From the NCBI GenBank assembly GCA_900554895.1, contig USIX01000022.1:1-19749 (forward strand): a stretch of DNA of 19,749 nt, written 5' to 3'. Source of the DNA: an uncultured Megamonas sp. Lineage in GTDB: Bacteria; Bacillota; Negativicutes; Selenomonadales; Selenomonadaceae. Positions 15,181-19,749 of this stretch are shown piece by piece. Position 1 is the stretch's first letter, and every line of letters starts with the position of its first letter. A program made the position numbers and the translations under genes. A model generated the notes under the pieces. It was not told the DNA's origin. It searched no databases and was given only the letters and a program-made list of their open reading frames with translations.

Positions 15181-15789
15181 ATGTTCAAAAAATCTCTTTT
15201 CCTAGGCTACCTGCTCTTTATCATGTTGTTTAACGTCTGTATGGCTCAAGAACAGACACGGCCTTTAAAAGTAGCCATCATGCCGATTGCTACGGATGTT
15301 TCCGGTTATAAAAGCGTAAAAGCCAGTCTGTACAATACGCTTAAACAACAAATGCGTATTCCGCTGAACGATACGCTTCAAATCGTTGAATATATTGATA
15401 CGGAAACAGTGTACCGTGCTATGCAGCAATCTAACTTTACGAATGAGCAAAATCTTGATACACTTAAAAGTACAGCCGATTTACTAAACGCTGACGTTAT
15501 TGTCGGCTATGAAGTTCCCAATATGTTCCAGCATTATTTCCATTTTGCTTCCCACCTGGACGGGGCACCGGTTATCAGCACCTACATCTCCTTAAAACTC
15601 TGGGCATATTACAGACCGCTGAACCAGACCGTTGAACTTTCCACACAGAGAAATTATGTCGGTACATTGAACACGGCCAGCCTGCTGCCTGCTCTTGCCG
15701 ACGATGCATCCTATTACATCAATAAAAAAGCCGATTTAAAAGGCTTATTAAAACAATCCATACAAATACAGAAAGGTGATGTTCAATGA
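15181..15789 (+). CDS. Secreted protein of unknown function (signal peptide, TolB/CsgG-like alpha-beta domain possible)
   Basis: The 202-aa product begins MFKKSLFLGYLLFIMLF, a positively charged then hydrophobic signal peptide. A plausible signal peptidase I site follows CMA near residue 22; the Cys does not sit in a convincing lipobox. The mature part starts with a beta strand (KVAIMPI) and continues with LQIVEYIDTETVYRAMQQ and STADLLNADVIVGYEV. This order recalls the TolB N-terminal / CsgG-like family (strand, helix, degrade-or-detect strand, 'ADVIV' strand). That is a fold-level guess without a diagnostic motif. The stop overlaps the start of the next gene (ATGA), so the two are translationally coupled. 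Confidence 0.7.
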   Translation: MFKKSLFLGYLLFIMLFNVCMAQEQTRPLKVAIMPIATDVSGYKSVKASLYNTLKQQMRIPLNDTLQIVEYIDTETVYRAMQQSNFTNEQNLDTLKSTADLLNADVIVGYEVPNMFQHYFHFASHLDGAPVISTYISLKLWAYYRPLNQTVELSTQRNYVGTLNTASLLPALADDASYYINKKADLKGLLKQSIQIQKGDVQ

Positions 15790-16181
15790 ATATCGTTTAC
15801 TCCCAAGAAAAAAACTTTACGGCCGAAACACTGCTTGATTTCTTTACAAAATCCGGCAATCCTGATGTCAAATACGGCGAAGCCCTTGTAAACGCTATAA
15901 ACACTTCCACTGTCATTCATGCGTGGGACAAAGACGCTGACGAATTGGCGGCTTTAATCTCCGTAATTGACGACGGCGCAACAACAGCTTACATCCGCTA
16001 TCTCATCGTCGCTCCTAACTACCGCGGCAAAGGCATTAACGATGAATTAATCGCACAGGTAAAAGCAAAATACGCTGATTATCCGTATTTATACGCATTC
16101 GCACCGGATGATTTTCATGCTTCCTTCTTCACGAAACTGGGCTTTAATACAGTTGACGGCATGAAAGTTTTATCCCGCTGA
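15786..16181 (+). CDS. GNAT family N-acetyltransferase, single domain
   Basis: A 131-aa protein with the GNAT acetyl-CoA-binding pattern: strand YIRYLIVAP, then the pyrophosphate loop NYRGKGIND (RGKGIN at 80-85) and the helix behind it. A C-terminal ASFFTKLGF segment is typical of motif B. The last position of the R/Q-x-x-G-x-G/A motif is Asn instead of Gly/Ala. The acceptor substrate is unknown. The start codon overlaps the stop of the secreted protein gene (ATGA) and AGAAAGGTGA serves as ribosome binding site. A terminator lies 25 nt after the stop, so the pair forms a two-gene operon. Confidence 0.85.
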   Translation: MNIVYSQEKNFTAETLLDFFTKSGNPDVKYGEALVNAINTSTVIHAWDKDADELAALISVIDDGATTAYIRYLIVAPNYRGKGINDELIAQVKAKYADYPYLYAFAPDDFHASFFTKLGFNTVDGMKVLSR

Positions 16182-16205
16182 TTAGTTCATTTTCTTTGAT
16201 ACAGC

Positions 16206-16245
16206 AAAAAATCCGTAAAGTTTCTGCTTTACGGATTTTTTATTT
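16206..16245 (+). terminator. Rho-independent terminator after the GNAT gene
   Basis: AAAATCCGTAAAG pairs with CTTTACGGATTTT around TTTCTG, followed by a T-rich tail (TTTATTTG). Confidence 0.9.
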
Positions 16246-16261
16246 GTTAAGGCGAGTAGAA

Positions 16262-16291
16262 TTGCAACGAAAATAGAAAAATTGCTATAAT
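16262..16291 (+). promoter_or_regulatory. Candidate promoter of the LysE-family gene
   Basis: TTGCAA (16262-16267), an 18-bp spacer and a perfect TATAAT (16286-16291). The predicted start near 16299 falls a few bases before the outer stem of the structured leader, so the whole structure would be in the 5' UTR. Confidence 0.6.
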
Positions 16292-16306
16292 AAACTATAA
16301 TTCACT

Positions 16307-16436
16307 ATCTGTTGTGCTAGTTGATTTTTTAAGCAGTACAATATTTTATATTTAGTGAGGTTAAGTGACAACAGGCAGCAAATATAAAATATTGTACTGC
16401 TGATGCAGACTAGATGTTTTTACCGGCACAACGGAT
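16307..16436 (+). ncRNA. Structured 5' leader element upstream of the LysE-family exporter (candidate cis-regulatory RNA)
   Basis: Outer arms 16307-16317 (ATCTGTTGTGC) and 16426-16436 (GCACAACGGAT) pair over 11 bp with one G-U. CTAGT (16317-16321) can pair with ACTAG (16409-16413). A perfect 22-bp stem joins 16332-16353 to 16380-16401 around a 26-nt loop. An alternative hairpin CTGC-TGAT-GCAG (16397-16408) would compete with the base of that stem. The element begins about 8 nt after the predicted transcription start and ends 13 nt before the ribosome binding site. I do not recognise a known riboswitch class. A small non-autonomous inverted-repeat element (MITE-like) is the main alternative. 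Confidence 0.55.
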
Positions 16437-16463
16437 AATCCACTACATAAAAGAGGTTTTGCT

Positions 16464-17081
16464 ATGGAATTATCTACATTTCTTTATTTTCTCATCGCTT
16501 CCGTTCTGCTGACGCTCGCACCAGGACCAGATATTATGTACCTGCTTGCCAAAAGCCTTGCCGACGGTGCAAGAAGCGGTATCAGTCTGGCAACAGGACT
16601 TTGCACCGGTCTAATCTTTCATACTACGCTTGTAATCATCGGTGTCGCCGCAATTATCCAGCAGTCGCCGCTGGCATTTGCCGCCCTTAAATACGTCGGA
16701 GCAGCTTACCTGCTATACCTAGCCTGGGGTGCATTCCACGCACAGGGCGATTTAAAACTCAATACTGTAAACAAAAGCAATTCTTATTTCAAACTATATC
16801 GCCGCGGCGTCATCATGAATATATTAAATCCGAAAGTATTACTATTCTTTCTCGCTTTTCTGCCACAATTCGTAAATCTTGACTCCGACAGCGTCAGCCT
16901 GCAAATCGCCTTTCTCGGCTTTGTATTCGGACTGCAGACACTCATTGTATTTTCTCTCGTTGCAATCTGCGCCGGCAAAGTCCGCGACTATATTTTAAAT
17001 ATAAAAAACTTCAATAAAATAATGGGCTATGTGCAGGGCATCGTGCTTATAGGTATTAGCCTCGCTCTAATCATTAGCTGA
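16464..17081 (+). CDS. LysE/RhtB family amino acid exporter
   Basis: A 205-aa inner-membrane protein with about six hydrophobic segments and the family's conserved N-terminal motif LAPGPDIMYLLAKSLADGAR followed by a glycine-rich second helix. The central NPKVLLFFLAFLPQF segment is also typical of RhtB/LysE proteins. These export amino acids (lysine, threonine, homoserine, leucine) or related small molecules; the substrate cannot be told from sequence. It is a single-gene transcript with its own promoter, a long structured leader and a terminator. Ribosome binding site AAAAGAGG lies 7 nt before the ATG. Confidence 0.93.
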   Translation: MELSTFLYFLIASVLLTLAPGPDIMYLLAKSLADGARSGISLATGLCTGLIFHTTLVIIGVAAIIQQSPLAFAALKYVGAAYLLYLAWGAFHAQGDLKLNTVNKSNSYFKLYRRGVIMNILNPKVLLFFLAFLPQFVNLDSDSVSLQIAFLGFVFGLQTLIVFSLVAICAGKVRDYILNIKNFNKIMGYVQGIVLIGISLALIIS

Positions 17082-17135
17082 AAAAAGCAGATAATAACTC
17101 TAATCATTTCAAACAAAGTTATTATCTGCTTTTTT
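17081..17135. terminator. Bidirectional terminator between the LysE-family and MFS genes
   Basis: AAAAAAGCAGATAATAAC (17081-17098) pairs with the segment 17118-17135 around a 19-nt loop. An A-run on one side and a T-run on the other allow use in both directions. Its 3' arm touches the stop codon of the convergent MFS gene, and its 5' arm begins at the last base of the LysE-family stop codon. Confidence 0.88.
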
Positions 17136-18297
17136 ATTTAATTATACTGAAAGACAATGTTATTAATACAACTCCGGAAGCAATCATTATCAACTGCAAA
17201 GACACTACATCCGCCATCATACCGAATATAGCCATACCTGTCGGCAATAAACCCGCATAAAGAGAGCTTATCATTCCAAAGACACGCCCTTGTATACATT
17301 CTTCCGTTTTTTCCTGCAACATTGTTGTTATCACCGTTTGAACTACAGTCATCGCAATTCCGTACATGAACATAAAACAGAGATACCACATAAAATTTTT
17401 TTCCATTCCCATTAATATTGTCATTGCACCAAAAATAAACAAACCGCTTTGCAATGTTTTTTCTTTTCGCGAAAACCCGCCCCATACACTTATTAACAAT
17501 CCGCCCAAACTCATACCGGCAAAACCAGCCGTTTCTACAAAAGTCAAATAATCATAAGAATTTTCAAATACTCTGCTGACAAAAAGCCCTGCAAAAAAAC
17601 CTGCCGGAACACATAAAAAAATAAATGCACTGTATATAAATAAAATCCTGTAGATAATTTCATTTTCAGACATGTATTTTATTCCGCTTCGCATATTCAA
17701 CCAAACGGAAGATTGTTTTTGTTTTATTCGTATTTCCGGTATTAATACTTTACTTAAAATTCCAATACCGATTATTGCTGTTAATATATCCAAAAACATT
17801 ACTATTCGTAAAGAAAAAAATGATAAAATTATTCCCGCTGTTATCGGAGCCGTAAACTGTATAACAGACTGCGCCGTCATATTAATTCCATTGAAACGAG
17901 CCAGACTCTCCTTTGGTACAATCTGTACAATGGCTGCATTTACCGCCGGAGTCTGAATACCTGCACAAGCGGAACGAAACAGCGATATACACAACAATAA
18001 ATACAACAATAAAATATTTTCATTTATATAAAACATACAAAATGTCCCTATCAATGTAACAACAGCTGTTACTGCATCTGCCGCTATAATTAAAAATTTT
18101 CTGCTGTACCAATCAGCCCATACTCCGCCCCAAAACGACACGATAAACTGCGGCAAATACGCACATATACTGCAAAGTGCCACCCATTCACCCGACAAAG
18201 TCTGCACTGTTATATACCATACAATCGCCATCTGCACAACAGTGGAACCGAACAATGTTATTGCTTGACTTATCAAAAATAAAATCGCGTTCATCAT
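17134..18297 (-). CDS. MFS transporter, macrolide/drug-efflux (MefA/EntS-like) type
   Basis: A 387-aa polytopic membrane protein, about 11-12 hydrophobic helices, of the MFS_3 type. It begins MNAILFLISQAITLFGS, matching the first-helix motif of MefA-like proteins (QAxSLxxS...QMAIxWY), but is shorter before helix 1 than most. The motif A region GGVWADWYSRKFLIIAAD lies between helices 2 and 3, and RSACAGIQTPAVNAAIVQIVP resembles the conserved helix 4 segment of the family. It probably exports a drug-like or siderophore-like compound by proton antiport; the substrate is unknown. Its start overlaps the stop of the upstream AraC-GNAT gene (ATGA), so the two form one transcript. Confidence 0.88.
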   Translation of the reverse strand: MMNAILFLISQAITLFGSTVVQMAIVWYITVQTLSGEWVALCSICAYLPQFIVSFWGGVWADWYSRKFLIIAADAVTAVVTLIGTFCMFYINENILLLYLLLCISLFRSACAGIQTPAVNAAIVQIVPKESLARFNGINMTAQSVIQFTAPITAGIILSFFSLRIVMFLDILTAIIGIGILSKVLIPEIRIKQKQSSVWLNMRSGIKYMSENEIIYRILFIYSAFIFLCVPAGFFAGLFVSRVFENSYDYLTFVETAGFAGMSLGGLLISVWGGFSRKEKTLQSGLFIFGAMTILMGMEKNFMWYLCFMFMYGIAMTVVQTVITTMLQEKTEECIQGRVFGMISSLYAGLLPTGMAIFGMMADVVSLQLIMIASGVVLITLSFSIIK

Positions 18298-19124
18298 TTT
18301 TTTCCTATAAGAACAAATCTCTGCGTAGGATAACCGAACTCTATCAACAGCTCCCTTTCAATAAATCCCAGCTGTTTTAATTTTATTCGATAACCTGTAT
18401 CCGCTTTATCTTTTTCTCTGTAAGTTGTTATATAGATATCTTTTTGCGGTAGAAATTCCCTTTGCAATTTATTTAAAAATTTTTCTTCAATGCCTTCATT
18501 TCTATACTGCGGATGAATACCGAAAAATTCTATGTTACCGGTTCTATATGAAAAAGCCATTATGCCGACTGCTTTGTCCTCACATTCTAAAATCAAAGCT
18601 CTTTTTTGTTTAATACATTTTTTCAAATTCATAAGATAATCTGCTTCATCAAAATAAGGATACCCATCAATTACCAACTTCACTAATTCAATCCAAGCTA
18701 GAATATCTTTATATTCAGCCAAACGGATTTTTGTTAAATAAATTTGACGTTTGTTCTCTTTATACAGCCTAAATCGCAACTGCAACGGATAAAAAATTCT
18801 ATTTTTCCGATAATCAGCCGGTGCTTTTTTATACATTTCCCTGAAAGCTACAGTAAACGCCTGCTGACTTTCATAACCGCAGATAACAGCAATATCTATA
18901 ATTGCTTTTCGGGAAAATATTAATAACTCGGCAGCTCTCGTAAGCTGACGCCGTTGTACATAAGCACGAATTGTCATACCAGAAACCTCTGTAAACATAC
19001 GATGTAAATGATATTTAGAATAATGTACTGCCTGAGCTATTTTCGTTAAATTCAATTTTTCCTCAATATGATTTTCAATAAAATCAATAACTGCTTCAGT
19101 AATTACAATTCTATTATCTTCCAT
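18294..19124 (-). CDS. AraC-family regulator fused to a GNAT acetyltransferase domain
   Basis: A 276-aa protein with an N-terminal AraC/Rob-type double HTH: helix-turn-helix 1 at about 25-45 (LTKIAQAVHYSKYHLHRMF) and helix-turn-helix 2 at about 75-98 (IAVICGYESQQAFTVAFR), then the KAPADYRK signature. Rob/SoxS-like regulators with this N-terminal arrangement usually carry a GyrI-like ligand domain. Here residues 129-276 look like a GNAT domain instead (ALILECEDKAVGIMAF, NIEFFGIHPQYRNEGIEE, KQLGFIERE). The acetyl-CoA loop RNEGIE (208-213) has Glu in place of the final Gly/Ala, so catalysis is uncertain and the domain may only sense. AAAGGAGG precedes the ATG. It is coupled by ATGA overlap to an MFS exporter gene, suggesting local control of export or resistance. 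Confidence 0.87.
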   Translation of the reverse strand: MEDNRIVITEAVIDFIENHIEEKLNLTKIAQAVHYSKYHLHRMFTEVSGMTIRAYVQRRQLTRAAELLIFSRKAIIDIAVICGYESQQAFTVAFREMYKKAPADYRKNRIFYPLQLRFRLYKENKRQIYLTKIRLAEYKDILAWIELVKLVIDGYPYFDEADYLMNLKKCIKQKRALILECEDKAVGIMAFSYRTGNIEFFGIHPQYRNEGIEEKFLNKLQREFLPQKDIYITTYREKDKADTGYRIKLKQLGFIERELLIEFGYPTQRFVLIGKK

Positions 19125-19142
19125 TTTTGCCTCCTTTCTTTT

Positions 19143-19162
19143 AATAATATCAAAATATTATT
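19143..19162. promoter_or_regulatory. Palindrome in the promoter region of the AraC-GNAT gene
   Basis: AATAATAT-CAAA-ATATTATT is a perfect inverted repeat with 8-bp arms. It overlaps a TATTAT -10-like hexamer on the minus strand, about 20-40 bp before the start codon. It could be an operator, for instance for autoregulation, but AT-rich DNA yields such repeats by chance. Confidence 0.3.
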
Positions 19163-19189
19163 CTTTTATTTTAATAAATCTTGCTAAAT

Positions 19190-19234
19190 AAAAAAGCCGA
19201 ACGACGATTTTTCATCTGTCGTTCGGCTTTTATT
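19190..19234 (-). terminator. Rho-independent terminator of lysS
   Basis: AAAAGCCGAACGAC pairs with GTCGTTCGGCTTTT around a 12-nt loop. Read on the minus strand it is followed by TTTTTTATTT, and it lies about 10 nt after the lysS stop codon. Confidence 0.9.
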
Positions 19235-19240
19235 TATATC

Positions 19241-19749
<509 letters not shown>

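Noticed and set aside
16307..16436. A known riboswitch class (T-box, lysine, yybP-ykoY, guanidine) or a classic IS end pair upstream of the LysE-family gene.
   Set aside because: I could not match the conserved sequence blocks of those classes, no transposase or clear target-site duplication is visible, and the position right after a promoter fits a leader better. Kept only as a candidate unknown element.

Overview
The window looks like a chromosomal segment of an anaerobic, AT-rich, low-GC member of the Negativicutes (Firmicutes with a diderm envelope). A Megamonas- or Selenomonas-like genus is my best guess. This is inferred from the gene content ([FeFe]-hydrogenase with its maturases, sigma-54-controlled hexuronate catabolism) and from codon and base usage, not from a marker gene. 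There are no rRNA or tRNA genes, CRISPR arrays or recognisable insertion sequences.

Left part (1-6841): hairpins at the left edge are followed by a sigma-54 enhancer-binding regulator (PrpR_N-like sensor, PAS, AAA+, Fis-type HTH). Next is a four-gene operon for the lower galacturonate pathway: uxaB, uxaA, kdgK and eda. It starts at a near-consensus -24/-12 promoter (2149-2165). Together these enzymes take tagaturonate to altronate, KDG, KDPG, then pyruvate plus glyceraldehyde-3-phosphate. The uronate isomerase (UxaC) and a transporter are not in the window.

Middle (6842-14465): a 353-bp intergenic region holds a second, almost identical -24/-12 promoter. It carries the same upstream palindrome (TTTC-N6-GAAA) about 95-105 bp ahead of the promoter. 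This promoter is followed after about 75 nt by a very strong terminator hairpin, and then by a sigma-A-like promoter. Downstream is a six-gene hydrogenase operon: three structural genes (NuoE-like, NuoF-like, and the [FeFe] catalytic subunit) followed by all three H-cluster maturases hydE, hydG and hydF. The NuoF-like subunit is short and lacks the extra iron-sulphur domains of well-known bifurcating enzymes.

Right part (14466-19749): accessory genes. A minus-strand AdoMet-decarboxylase-like protein has lost the pyruvoyl serine and two other catalytic residues and gained a very basic tail. A secreted protein of unknown function overlaps a GNAT acetyltransferase gene. A LysE/RhtB exporter is preceded by an elaborate structured leader. 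A minus-strand pair encodes an AraC-GNAT fusion regulator and an MFS drug-efflux-type transporter. The 3' end of lysS enters from the right edge.

The most notable items are: (i) the two matched sigma-54 promoters with shared candidate activator sites, the second apparently driving a short terminated RNA; (ii) the AdoMetDC pseudoenzyme; (iii) the LysE leader RNA; (iv) the minimal hydrogenase NuoF subunit with an altered CGEET motif; and (v) the AraC-GNAT fusion coupled to an exporter.
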